From the NCBI GenBank assembly GCA_017424125.1, contig JAFPBM010000047.1, positions 1 to 7,524 of the forward strand: a stretch of 7,524 bases of DNA, written 5' to 3'. The stretch's first letter is position 1. Each line of letters starts with the position of its first letter. The position numbers and the translations under genes are program-made. The notes beneath the pieces were generated by a model. It did not search any database. It saw nothing but the letters and a program-made list of their open reading frames with translations, and was not told the origin of the DNA. Below are positions 1-6,175 of this stretch, one piece after another. This DNA is from Clostridia bacterium (lineage in GTDB: Bacteria > Bacillota > Clostridia > Oscillospirales > Acutalibacteraceae).

Positions 1-199
1 CCCCGGCGACTGTATCTTCGTACCGAACATCAAAAAAGCGGTAGAAGAGGGAATAGAAACCGTAAAAGGATACGTCGTATCAAACGATGCACTAACAGAA
101 ATTACACTTCATATAGCAGGTCTTACCAAAAAGGAAAGAGAAATTTTGCTTTCTGGCTGCCTTATGAACTGGTATGCTAACGGCAATAAGGAGGACTAA
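1..199 (+). CDS. Aconitate hydratase (Aquifex-type), C-terminal fragment
   Basis: This is the 3' end of a gene that begins before the window. Reading from base 2 gives 65 residues and a TAA stop at 197-199. The fragment runs from [17 protein letters not shown] through a short beta-rich stretch to [21 protein letters not shown] closing 'L-S/T-x-R/E-x-E-I-L-L-x-G-x-L-N' segment is, from memory, how the single-chain Aquifex-type bacterial aconitases end (the swivel domain carried at the C-terminus). Aconitase isomerises citrate to isocitrate with a [4Fe-4S] cluster; the cluster cysteines would lie upstream and cannot be seen. The next gene starts 2 bases later and encodes isocitrate dehydrogenase, the next enzyme of the pathway, which strongly supports the call. 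Another member of the aconitase superfamily, such as homoaconitase, cannot be excluded from 65 residues. Confidence 0.7.
   Translation, partial: PGDCIFVPNIKKAVEEGIETVKGYVVSNDALTEITLHIAGLTKKEREILLSGCLMNWYANGNKED
188..195 (+). promoter_or_regulatory. Ribosome binding site of icd, fixing the GTG start
   Basis: AAGGAGGA lies inside the last codons of the aconitase-like gene and ends 6 bases before GTG at 202. The nearest ATG (217) would be 21 bases away, too far, so the GTG is the likely start. The site lets ribosomes finishing the upstream gene restart at once. Confidence 0.8.
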
Positions 200-201
200 C
201 C

Positions 202-1410
202 GTGGAAAAGATTAAAATGAACAAAATCGTCGAGATGGACGGCGACGAAATGACCAGAATTCTCTGGAAGATGATAAAGGACGAACTTCTTTGTCCTTTC
301 CTTGAACTCAATACAGAGTATTATGATTTAGGGTTGCCTTACCGCGACGAAACCAACGACCAGGTAACGATAGACGCCGCAAATGCAATAAAGAAATATA
401 AAGTCGGCGTAAAGTGCGCTACAATTACACCTAACGCACAGCGTGTTGAAGAATACGGGCTTAAAGAAATGTGGAAAAGCCCCAACGGCACAATCCGTGC
501 AATTTTGGACGGCACCGTTTTCCGCGCACCTATAATTACTAAATGTATAAAACCTTACGTTAGCCGTTGGACCAAACCCATAACCATCGCACGTCACGCA
601 TACGGTGACGTTTATAAAGCAACAGAGTACCGCGTACCCGGTAAAGGCACGGCAGAACTTGTCTTCCACGGCGCAGACGGAACAGAATTTTCTGAAAAGA
701 TTTATGATTTTGAGTGCGCAGGTGTTCTGCAAGGTCAGTATAATAAGGATAGTTCAATAGAATCCTTTGCACGCGTCTGCTTTGATTATGCGCTTGATAC
801 CAAACAGGATATGTGGTTTGCAACCAAGGACACAATTTCAAAACAGTACGACCAGACCTTTAAGCTTAAGTTCCAGGAAATATATGAAAACGAGTATAAA
901 GAAAAGTTTGAAGCGGCGGGAATTGAGTATTTCTATACCCTCATAGACGATGCCGTTGCACGTGTAATCCGTTCGGAAGGCGGATTCTTGTGGGTTTGCA
1001 AAAACTACGACGGCGACGTTATGAGCGATATGGTTTCAACCGCTTTCGGTTCACTTGCAATGATGACGAGTGTGCTCTTAAGCCCTGAGGGAAATTATGA
1101 GTACGAGGCAGCACACGGCACCATCACACGCCACTATTACCGTTGGCAGAAAGGCGAAAAACCGTCTTCTAACCCTGTTGCAACAATCTTTGCTTGGACA
1201 GGTGCTCTTAAAAAACGCGGCGAACTTGATGGCAATAAAGAACTTATGGATTTTGCGGAAAAGTTAGAAGCTGCTTGTATCGACACAATCGAATCGGGCG
1301 TTATGACGGGCGACCTTGCCTCACTTTGCGATATAGAGTGCAAAACTGTCAATAGTGAAGAGTTTATTGCCGCGATACGTAAAAACCTCGAAGCAAAATT
1401 AGGTATATAA
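202..1410 (+). CDS. icd: NADP-dependent isocitrate dehydrogenase, eukaryote-like subfamily
   Basis: The 402-residue cytosolic enzyme oxidatively decarboxylates isocitrate to 2-oxoglutarate, making NADPH. Its length and sequence match the homodimeric eukaryote-like class (human IDH1 type), not the longer E. coli Icd type. Substrate residues can be placed by comparison with IDH1: the [16 protein letters not shown] loop at 93-108 (S93, N95, R99, R108), R131 in the IARHAYGD segment (the position of human R132), Y138 and K209. The metal-binding aspartates are D249 in LIDD and D272 and D276 in [10 protein letters not shown]. The NADP-contact segment HGTITRH is at 305-311, and R310-H311 indicate NADP rather than NAD. 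No catalytic residue appears missing. It follows the aconitase-like gene by 2 bases, and the pair gives the citrate-to-2-oxoglutarate route, probably for glutamate synthesis and NADPH in an anaerobe. The GTG start is chosen because an AAGGAGGA site lies 6 bases upstream. Confidence 0.96.
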   Translation: MEKIKMNKIVEMDGDEMTRILWKMIKDELLCPFLELNTEYYDLGLPYRDETNDQVTIDAANAIKKYKVGVKCATITPNAQRVEEYGLKEMWKSPNGTIRAILDGTVFRAPIITKCIKPYVSRWTKPITIARHAYGDVYKATEYRVPGKGTAELVFHGADGTEFSEKIYDFECAGVLQGQYNKDSSIESFARVCFDYALDTKQDMWFATKDTISKQYDQTFKLKFQEIYENEYKEKFEAAGIEYFYTLIDDAVARVIRSEGGFLWVCKNYDGDVMSDMVSTAFGSLAMMTSVLLSPEGNYEYEAAHGTITRHYYRWQKGEKPSSNPVATIFAWTGALKKRGELDGNKELMDFAEKLEAACIDTIESGVMTGDLASLCDIECKTVNSEEFIAAIRKNLEAKLGI

Positions 1411-1411
1411 T

Positions 1412-1972
1412 ATGTATATATTGGCTTCAGCATCACCCCGTAGGCGAGAATTGCTTTCTATGGTGGTGGATGAGTTTACGGTCTGCATTGCAGATTGTGA
1501 TGAAACCTGTCCGGCACGCGTTCCACTTTTTGAACGTCCGCAGTTTCTATCGGAACTTAAAGCGCGTTCTGTTGCCGCTAAGCATAAACAAGATACAGTA
1601 ATCGCGGCAGATACCGCTGTGTTCTTCGGGGACAAAATGCTCGGTAAACCCAAAGACGAAATAGAGGCAAAAGAAATGCTTAGTGCTCTTTCGGGACAAA
1701 AGCATAAAGTAGTTACGGGTTGCACCATTATAAAAGGTGAAAAAACCATTAGTTTTTCGGTTTTTACCGATGTCGAGTTCTATTCACTTACCGAAAACGA
1801 TATAAATGAATATGTTGCTACGGGCGACTGCTATGACAAGGCAGGGGCATACGGAATTCAAAGCAAGGGCTATTTCCTTGTAAAGGGGATAGAAGGCGAC
1901 TATTTCAACGTAGTCGGTTTACCTGTTGCAGAATTAAAAAAACACTTGTCCGCCGTAGAAAAACAACCATAA
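1412..1972 (+). CDS. maf: Maf family nucleoside triphosphate pyrophosphatase (YhdE-like dTTP/UTP type)
   Basis: The 186-residue cytosolic protein has the usual length for Maf. Family marks in order are the N-terminal SASPRRRELL (6-15), the conserved ELKA lysine (K50), AADT with the likely catalytic aspartate D67, LGKPKD (77-82), LSGQKHKVVTG (93-103) and KAGAYGIQ (143-150) followed by GDYFNVVGLPVAEL (162-175). The KAGAYGIQ form is typical of the YhdE subgroup, which hydrolyses dTTP, UTP and modified pyrimidine nucleotides to the monophosphate and pyrophosphate; the m7GTP-specific YceF subgroup differs here. Maf proteins are linked to nucleotide-pool cleaning and, in Bacillus, to septum arrest. 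ATG follows the icd stop after 1 base and has only a weak AGG at 1401-1403, so translation probably depends on ribosomes leaving icd. The exact substrate is inferred from the subgroup motif. Confidence 0.93.
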   Translation: MYILASASPRRRELLSMVVDEFTVCIADCDETCPARVPLFERPQFLSELKARSVAAKHKQDTVIAADTAVFFGDKMLGKPKDEIEAKEMLSALSGQKHKVVTGCTIIKGEKTISFSVFTDVEFYSLTENDINEYVATGDCYDKAGAYGIQSKGYFLVKGIEGDYFNVVGLPVAELKKHLSAVEKQP

Positions 1973-2022
1973 CCCCCCGTTTTTATGTTGTTAATGCATA
2001 AAAAGTTTTTTAACATTTTTAA

Positions 2023-2038
2023 AATTTTTTGCAAAATT
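2023..2038. promoter_or_regulatory. Possible CodY-like operator upstream of the livK -35 box
   Basis: AATTTT (2023-2028) and AAAATT (2033-2038) form a perfect inverted repeat with a 4-base spacer. Read over 2023-2037 it matches the published 15-base CodY consensus (AATTTTCWGAAAATT) with 3 mismatches. It ends 4 bases before the -35 box. CodY senses branched-chain amino acids and often controls their uptake genes in Bacillota, so the position makes sense. AT-rich DNA gives such matches by chance, however, and the tract could instead be a promoter UP element. Confidence 0.25.
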
Positions 2039-2042
2039 CCTA

Positions 2043-2071
2043 TTGACAAATGAATATAAAACATATATACT
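2043..2071 (+). promoter_or_regulatory. livK promoter, sigma-A type
   Basis: A consensus -35 box TTGACA (2043-2048) and a -10 box TATACT (2066-2071) are separated by 17 bases. The A/T-rich tract just upstream could act as an UP element. The predicted start is near 2078, giving a leader of about 35 bases before the livK ATG. This is the strongest promoter-like sequence in the window and fits a heavily expressed binding protein. Confidence 0.85.
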
Positions 2072-2074
2072 TGC

Positions 2075-2096
2075 TTTAACGGATTAAATCGTTAAA
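2075..2096. repeat. Perfect 7-base inverted repeat at the livK transcription start
   Basis: TTTAACG (2075-2081) is followed after 8 bases by its exact reverse complement CGTTAAA (2090-2096). The repeat sits on the predicted start point (about 2078), where a bound repressor would block initiation. In RNA it would form only a short, weak stem at the extreme 5' end. The regulator is unknown. Confidence 0.5.
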
Positions 2097-2113
2097 ATCA
2101 GGAGGAAACAAAA

Positions 2114-3289
2114 ATGAAAAAGTTATTGGCAATTCTTTTAGCAGCATGCCTCGTATTTGCGTTTGCAGGCTGCGGTGAAAAGACTAGCGGAGACGCTATC
2201 AAACTCGGCGGCATCGGTCCTATCTCGGGCGCTGCAGCAGTTTACGGTCAAGCAGTTCAGCGTGGTGCTGAAATCGCAGTTGAGGAAATCAACGCACTTG
2301 ACGGACTTAAGTTTGAGTTCAAAATGCAGGATGATGAGCACGACGCAGAGAAATCTGTTAACGCTTACAACTCCCTTAAAGACTGGGGAATGCAGATTCT
2401 TGTTGGTTCTGTAACCACACAGCCCTGTATCGCAGTTTCAACAGAGAGTAACGCAGACAACATTTTCGAACTTACACCTTCTGCATCTTCAACAGATGTT
2501 CTCGGTGGTCAGCCTGATGCTGACGGCAACGTAACCATTCAGCGTAAAAACAACGTATTCCAGATGTGCTTTACTGACCCCAACCAAGGTATCGCATCTG
2601 CACAGTACATTTTTGACCAGAAACTCGGTGAGAAAATCGGCGTTATCTACAACAGCGCAGATGCTTACTCAAAGGGTATCTATCAGAAGTTTATGAGCAA
2701 GGCTAAAGAACTCGGACTCAACGTAGTTGCAGAGGAAGCTTTTGCAAGCGATGACAACGCAGACTTTAACGCACAGCTCACAGCAATCAAAGCAAAGGGC
2801 GCAGACCTCATCTTTATGCCCATCTACTACACACCTGCTTCTTTGATTCTCGCACAGGCAGCACAGATGCAGTATGATGTTGATTTCTTCGGCGTTGACG
2901 GTCTTGACGGACTTTTGGGCGTTGAAGGATTTGATACTAAACTTGCAGAGGGCGTAATGCTTCTCACACCTTTCACTGCAGACGCAGAAGATGAGAAGAC
3001 ACAGAACTTTGTTAAGAAGTATAAAGAGAAATACGGCGAAGTTCCCAACCAGTTTGCAGCAGACGCTTATGACTGCGTATATGCAATCTATGAGGCTTGC
3101 AAGGCTCAGAACGTTACAGCAGATATGAGCGCTTCTGACATCTGCGATAAACTCGTTGAGCAGTTCACAAAGGCTGATTTCAAGGTTGACGGTCTCACCG
3201 GTAACGGTATGACTTGGTCCAACACAGGCGAAGTTTCCAAGTCTCCTAAGGGAATGAAGATTGAAAACGGCGTTTACGTTGGTCTTTAA
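2114..3289 (+). CDS. livK: Branched-chain amino-acid ABC transporter substrate-binding lipoprotein
   Basis: The 391-residue protein captures branched-chain amino acids outside the membrane and delivers them to LivHM. Residues 1-20 form a lipoprotein signal: KK near the start, a hydrophobic core (4-16) and the lipobox FAGC with C20 as lipid anchor. The mature part is a type I periplasmic-binding fold (Peripla_BP_6). It begins IKLGGIGPISG (29-39), followed by YGQAVQRGAEIAVEEIN (44-60), VGSVTTQP (97-104), TPSASSTD (121-128) and QFAADAYD (313-320). It has a strong site (AGGAGG, 2100-2105, 8 bases before ATG), its own promoter and a terminator directly after it. No ATA isoleucine codon is used, unlike the permease genes, suggesting high expression. 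The mature protein carries five further cysteines (C105, C152, C321, C329, C344). Family assignment is firm; exact ligand preference among Leu, Ile, Val or related compounds is inferred from the operon. Confidence 0.93.
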   Translation: MKKLLAILLAACLVFAFAGCGEKTSGDAIKLGGIGPISGAAAVYGQAVQRGAEIAVEEINALDGLKFEFKMQDDEHDAEKSVNAYNSLKDWGMQILVGSVTTQPCIAVSTESNADNIFELTPSASSTDVLGGQPDADGNVTIQRKNNVFQMCFTDPNQGIASAQYIFDQKLGEKIGVIYNSADAYSKGIYQKFMSKAKELGLNVVAEEAFASDDNADFNAQLTAIKAKGADLIFMPIYYTPASLILAQAAQMQYDVDFFGVDGLDGLLGVEGFDTKLAEGVMLLTPFTADAEDEKTQNFVKKYKEKYGEVPNQFAADAYDCVYAIYEACKAQNVTADMSASDICDKLVEQFTKADFKVDGLTGNGMTWSNTGEVSKSPKGMKIENGVYVGL

Positions 3290-3305
3290 TTCAAAGTTTA
3301 TTAAT

Positions 3306-3335
3306 AAAAGGGGTTGACAATCAACCCCTTTTTTT
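3306..3335 (+). terminator. Intrinsic terminator after livK
   Basis: A perfect 12-base stem (3306-3317 with 3321-3332) has a 3-base CAA loop, a GGGG/CCCC core and a run of seven T (3329-3335). It begins 16 bases after the livK stop and lies inside the transporter operon. It should end most livK transcripts and reduce read-through into livHMGF, a common way to make more binding protein than permease. The loop and 5' arm contain the -35 box of the next promoter. Confidence 0.92.
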
Positions 3336-3342
3336 ATATATT
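3314..3342 (+). promoter_or_regulatory. Promoter for livHMGF, overlapping the livK terminator
   Basis: TTGACA (3314-3319) is a full-consensus -35 box made of the end of the terminator's 5' arm plus two loop bases. TATATT (3337-3342) follows after exactly 17 bases. The predicted start is near 3349, about 30 bases before the livH ATG, leaving room for its ribosome binding site. The spacing and box quality match the livK promoter. Activity is inferred; a chance TTGACA in an AT-rich setting is possible. Confidence 0.6.
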
Positions 3343-3367
3343 TATATAGTATATTATTATTTTATAT

Positions 3368-3373
3368 GGGGTG
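3368..3373 (+). promoter_or_regulatory. Ribosome binding site of livH, favouring ATG 3379
   Basis: GGGGTG resembles GGAGGTG with a changed centre and lies 5 bases before ATG at 3379. The TTG codon at 3376 is only 2 bases from it and is a poorer start. The site is weaker than those of livK, livG and livF. Confidence 0.5.
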
Positions 3374-3378
3374 TTTTG

Positions 3379-4260
3379 ATGGCGTTTTTAACGAATCTCA
3401 TAAACGGCTTAAGCCTTGGTAGCGTATATGCCATAATAGCCTTGGGCTATACAATGGTATACGGTATTGCAAAAATGCTTAACTTTGCCCACGGTGACGT
3501 AATCATGGTCGGCGCATATATCGCCTACATAACAATGTCATCTTTGGGACTTCCGTCCTTTGTGGCAATAATTTTTGCAATGATTGTTTGTACCGTTTTA
3601 GGTATAGTAATCGAGCGTTTGGCGTACAAGCCTTTAAGACAGGCAACTTCACTTGCCGTTTTGATTACCGCAATCGGTGTCAGTTATTTTTTACAGAACG
3701 CGGCGTTGCTCATTTTCGGCAGTGCCCCCGTTAGTTTTCGTTCTGTTGTAAAAATTCCTGCACTTAAACTTTTCGGCGGTGAACTTATTGTAACGGGCGA
3801 ATCTATGGTAACGGTTATCGCATGTATAATCATAATGATTGCACTTACCATATTTACCAAAAAGAGTAAAATGGGTAAAGCAATGCGCGCCGTTTCGGAG
3901 GATAAGGGTGCGGCAGAACTTATGGGTATCAACGTAAACGTTACAATATCTGCAACCTTTGCAATCGGTAGCGCACTTGCCGCTATTGCGGGTGTTTTGC
4001 TCTGCTCTGCATATCCTGTTTTGATGCCTACAACAGGTTCAATGCCCGGTATAAAAGCCTTTACAGCAGCCGTTTTCGGCGGTATCGGCTCAATTCCCGG
4101 CGCTATGGTTGGCGGACTTTTACTCGGCGTTATCGAAACGTTCAGTAAATTCTATATTTCAACCGAACTTTCGGATGCAATCGTTTTTGCCGTTTTGATT
4201 ATTGTATTGCTCGTTAAACCGACAGGCATTCTCGGCAAAAAAATAAGTGAAAAGGTGTAG
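3379..4260 (+). CDS. livH: Branched-chain amino-acid ABC transporter permease LivH
   Basis: This 293-residue inner-membrane permease forms half of the translocation channel with LivM. Hydrophobic segments are visible at about 5-30, 40-55, 60-80, 92-113, 143-160, 190-212, 227-252 and 263-280. Family marks are NGLSLGSVYAIIALGYTMVY (9-28), MLNFAHGDVIMVGAY (33-47), the cytoplasmic loop RAVSEDKGAAELMGI (170-184), which contacts the ATPases, and FGGIGSIPGAMVGG (233-246). Length fits LivH. I chose the ATG at 3379 over a TTG one codon earlier because of ribosome-site spacing. It follows the livK terminator and a likely private promoter, and its stop codon directly abuts the first possible livM start. 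ATA isoleucine codons are common here, unlike in livK, fitting lower expression. Confidence 0.95.
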   Translation: MAFLTNLINGLSLGSVYAIIALGYTMVYGIAKMLNFAHGDVIMVGAYIAYITMSSLGLPSFVAIIFAMIVCTVLGIVIERLAYKPLRQATSLAVLITAIGVSYFLQNAALLIFGSAPVSFRSVVKIPALKLFGGELIVTGESMVTVIACIIIMIALTIFTKKSKMGKAMRAVSEDKGAAELMGINVNVTISATFAIGSALAAIAGVLLCSAYPVLMPTTGSMPGIKAFTAAVFGGIGSIPGAMVGGLLLGVIETFSKFYISTELSDAIVFAVLIIVLLVKPTGILGKKISEKV

Positions 4261-4264
4261 GTGG
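4251..4264 (+). promoter_or_regulatory. Overlapping ribosome binding sites leaving the livM start ambiguous
   Basis: AAAGGTG (4251-4257) could serve GTG at 4261, with its AAGG core 5 bases away. AGGTGG (4259-4264) could serve ATG at 4270, also 5 bases away. Sequence alone does not decide between the two starts, which differ by 3 residues. Confidence 0.45.
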
Positions 4265-5349
4265 CAGATATGTTGAAATTCAAATCTCTAAAGAAAACCA
4301 CCCGCACAGCCGTAACGTCATACGGAATAATCTTGGTTGCGTTTGCAATAATGTTTCCGCTACAACAGTTCGGACTTTTAAGCAACGCGATGGCGGGACA
4401 ACTCGTTCCGATTTGTACATACATAGTAATGGCAATTTCGCTTAACCTCACGGTTGGCGTTTTGGGCGAACTAAGCCTTGGCCACGCAGGATTTATGAGT
4501 GTAGGCGCATTTTGCGGCGCAATCACGTCTTCGGCTTTGCAAGAGGTAATCCCCGCGGCACCGCTTCGCCTTTTGGTAGCAATAATAATCGGCGGTATCT
4601 TTGCGGGTATCGCAGGTCTTTTGGTCGGTATTCCTGTTTTGCGTCTGCGCGGCGACTATCTTGCAATCGTAACACTCGCATTCGGAGAAATTATCCGTAA
4701 TATCATAAACTGTCTCTACGTCGGTGTTGATAAGCGCGGACTTCATATCAGCATGAAGGATATCGCATCACTCGGTATGGAAAACGGTAGGGTAATTATA
4801 AACGGACCGCAAGGCGCCGTTGGTATAACCAGAATATCAACGTTTGCATCGGGTATAGTGCTTATACTTTTCACACTTTTCATTGTGCTTAACCTTATGA
4901 ATAGCCGCACAGGCCGTGCCATTACCGCTATTCGCGATAACAGAATTGCGGCAGAATCGGTTGGTATCAGCATTACAAAGTATAAATTAACCGCATTTAT
5001 AACCTCTTCCGTTTTGGCAGGTATGGCGGGTGCTTTGTACGCTATGAATTTCTCAACAGTTGCCGCTAAGAAATTCGATTTCAATACGTCGATTTTAATT
5101 CTTGTGTTCGTTGTTTTGGGCGGAATGGGCAATATCACAGGCTCTATTATCGCAACAACAATACTTTATATGGTGCCCGAAATTCTGCGTGAATTCTCGG
5201 ATTACCGCATGCTTATCTACGCAATAGTTTTAATTCTTGTAATGTTGTTCACGAACAGTGCAAAAGCCAAACTCTTCCGCGAGAGAGTGTTTGATTTTGT
5301 TTTGCGTAGAAAGAAAAATGAAGAAGAGGAGGGTGTAAAGAATGACTAA
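4261..5349 (+). CDS. livM: Branched-chain amino-acid ABC transporter permease LivM
   Basis: The 362-residue partner permease of LivH is an integral membrane protein with a basic N-terminus. Hydrophobic segments lie at about 21-41, 47-68, 72-92, 102-126, 132-150, 193-212, 242-262, 277-305 and 315-331. Family marks are GELSLGHAGFMSVGAF (69-84), RLRGDYLAIVTLAFGEIIR (128-146), the ATPase-coupling loop RAITAIRDNRIAAESVGI (219-236) and GGMGNITGSIIA (287-298). The cytoplasmic tail is charged (RRKKNEEEE near 349-357). GTG at 4261 directly follows the livH stop; ATG at 4270 (359 residues) is an equally good start. The gene's last 8 bases overlap the start of livG, and the livG ribosome binding site lies within this coding region, so the two are probably translated in a coupled way. 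Confidence 0.95.
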   Translation: MADMLKFKSLKKTTRTAVTSYGIILVAFAIMFPLQQFGLLSNAMAGQLVPICTYIVMAISLNLTVGVLGELSLGHAGFMSVGAFCGAITSSALQEVIPAAPLRLLVAIIIGGIFAGIAGLLVGIPVLRLRGDYLAIVTLAFGEIIRNIINCLYVGVDKRGLHISMKDIASLGMENGRVIINGPQGAVGITRISTFASGIVLILFTLFIVLNLMNSRTGRAITAIRDNRIAAESVGISITKYKLTAFITSSVLAGMAGALYAMNFSTVAAKKFDFNTSILILVFVVLGGMGNITGSIIATTILYMVPEILREFSDYRMLIYAIVLILVMLFTNSAKAKLFRERVFDFVLRRKKNEEEEGVKND

Positions 5350-6175
5350 AATGGTACCCGTACCAAGCCGTGGTATAATACCCGAGCGTGACGTGGATAA
5401 AAGACCGATTCTTGAAACCCACCATCTTGGTATAGACTTTGGCGGACTTACCGCCGTTGACGATATTTCTCTTACCATAGGCAGAACCGAAATATCGGGC
5501 CTTATCGGACCCAACGGCGCAGGTAAAACCACTGTGTTTAATATGCTTACAAACGTTTATCAGCCCACCCGCGGTACAATTTTGCTTGACGGTAAACCAA
5601 CCGCAGGTAAAACCACCGCACAGGTAAACCGTATGGGAATTGCGCGTACTTTCCAAAATATCCGCCTTTTCTCAAATATGTCGGTGCTTGATAACGTAAA
5701 GGTTGGTCTTCACAACGAAATTAAAGAAAACCTTTTCGCATCCGTAACACATGCTTTCGGTTATGTAAAAGCAGAGCGCAAAGCGCGTGAACGTGCACTC
5801 GAACTTCTTGACTTTTTCAGTATGGCAGATATGGCAGATGCCGAGGCGGGCTCGCTTCCTTACGGCGCACAACGCCGTCTTGAGATTGTTCGTGCTTTGG
5901 CTACCAATCCGGGCATTATTCTGCTTGACGAACCTGCCGCGGGTATGAACCCGTCGGAAACGGCAGAACTTATGGAAAACATCCGCCGTATACGCGATAC
6001 GTTCGGCATTGCCGTATTGCTTATCGAACACGATATGAGCCTTGTTATGAATCTCTGCGAGGGTATTTGTGTGCTTGACCACGGTAAAGTAATTGCCAAG
6101 GGTTCGCCCGATGAAATCAAGCAAAACCCCGCGGTTATTGAGGCTTACCTCGGCAAGAAGAAGGAGGCGGAATAA
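5342..6175 (+). CDS. livG: Branched-chain amino-acid ABC transporter ATP-binding protein LivG
   Basis: This 277-residue cytosolic ATPase powers transport through LivHM as a pair with LivF. All nucleotide-binding motifs are present: Walker [10 protein letters not shown] (56-64), Q-loop Q105 in [10 protein letters not shown], signature LPYGAQ (172-177) followed by RRLEIVRAL, Walker B IILLDE (192-197) with E197 as catalytic base, and switch histidine H230 in IEHD. The C-terminal [18 protein letters not shown] (254-271) is the tail typical of LivG-type ATPases and separates it from LivF. It carries about 22 residues before the ATPase fold ([18 protein letters not shown]), more than in E. coli LivG; I recall a similar extension in clostridial homologues. 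The ATG at 5342 lies 8 bases after GAGGAGGG (5326-5333) and overlaps livM by 8 bases. A later ATG at 5351 is possible but worse spaced. Confidence 0.95.
   Translation: MTKMVPVPSRGIIPERDVDKRPILETHHLGIDFGGLTAVDDISLTIGRTEISGLIGPNGAGKTTVFNMLTNVYQPTRGTILLDGKPTAGKTTAQVNRMGIARTFQNIRLFSNMSVLDNVKVGLHNEIKENLFASVTHAFGYVKAERKARERALELLDFFSMADMADAEAGSLPYGAQRRLEIVRALATNPGIILLDEPAAGMNPSETAELMENIRRIRDTFGIAVLLIEHDMSLVMNLCEGICVLDHGKVIAKGSPDEIKQNPAVIEAYLGKKKEAE

Larger units (their letters stand above)
1973..2113. other. Intergenic regulatory region between maf and livK
   Basis: This AT-rich gap of 141 bases separates the icd-maf operon from the importer operon. It holds the livK promoter, a possible operator at the start point, a loose CodY-like palindrome and the livK ribosome binding site. 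No tRNA-like, T-box-like or riboswitch-like structure is apparent. No GC-rich terminator for the upstream operon is visible; only a weak AT-rich repeat (TGTTAA at 1989, TTAACA at 2010) precedes T-runs, so some read-through into livK is possible. Confidence 0.7.

Noticed and set aside
328..732. Open frame of 134 codons on the - strand inside icd
   Set aside because: It lies wholly antisense to a clearly conserved enzyme, is cysteine-rich without recognisable motifs, and has no ribosome site or promoter.
1989..2015. Possible terminator after maf (TGTTAA and TTAACA around a 15-base loop)
   Set aside because: The stem has only 6 pairs, mostly A-T, with a large loop. It is too weak to call, although T-runs follow.
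1981..2113. T-box leader or riboswitch controlling livK
   Set aside because: The predicted leader is only about 35 bases and contains no T-box motif or structured aptamer.
4743..5138. Open frame of 131 codons on the - strand inside livM
   Set aside because: It is a shadow of the conserved LivM reading frame, with no start signal of its own.
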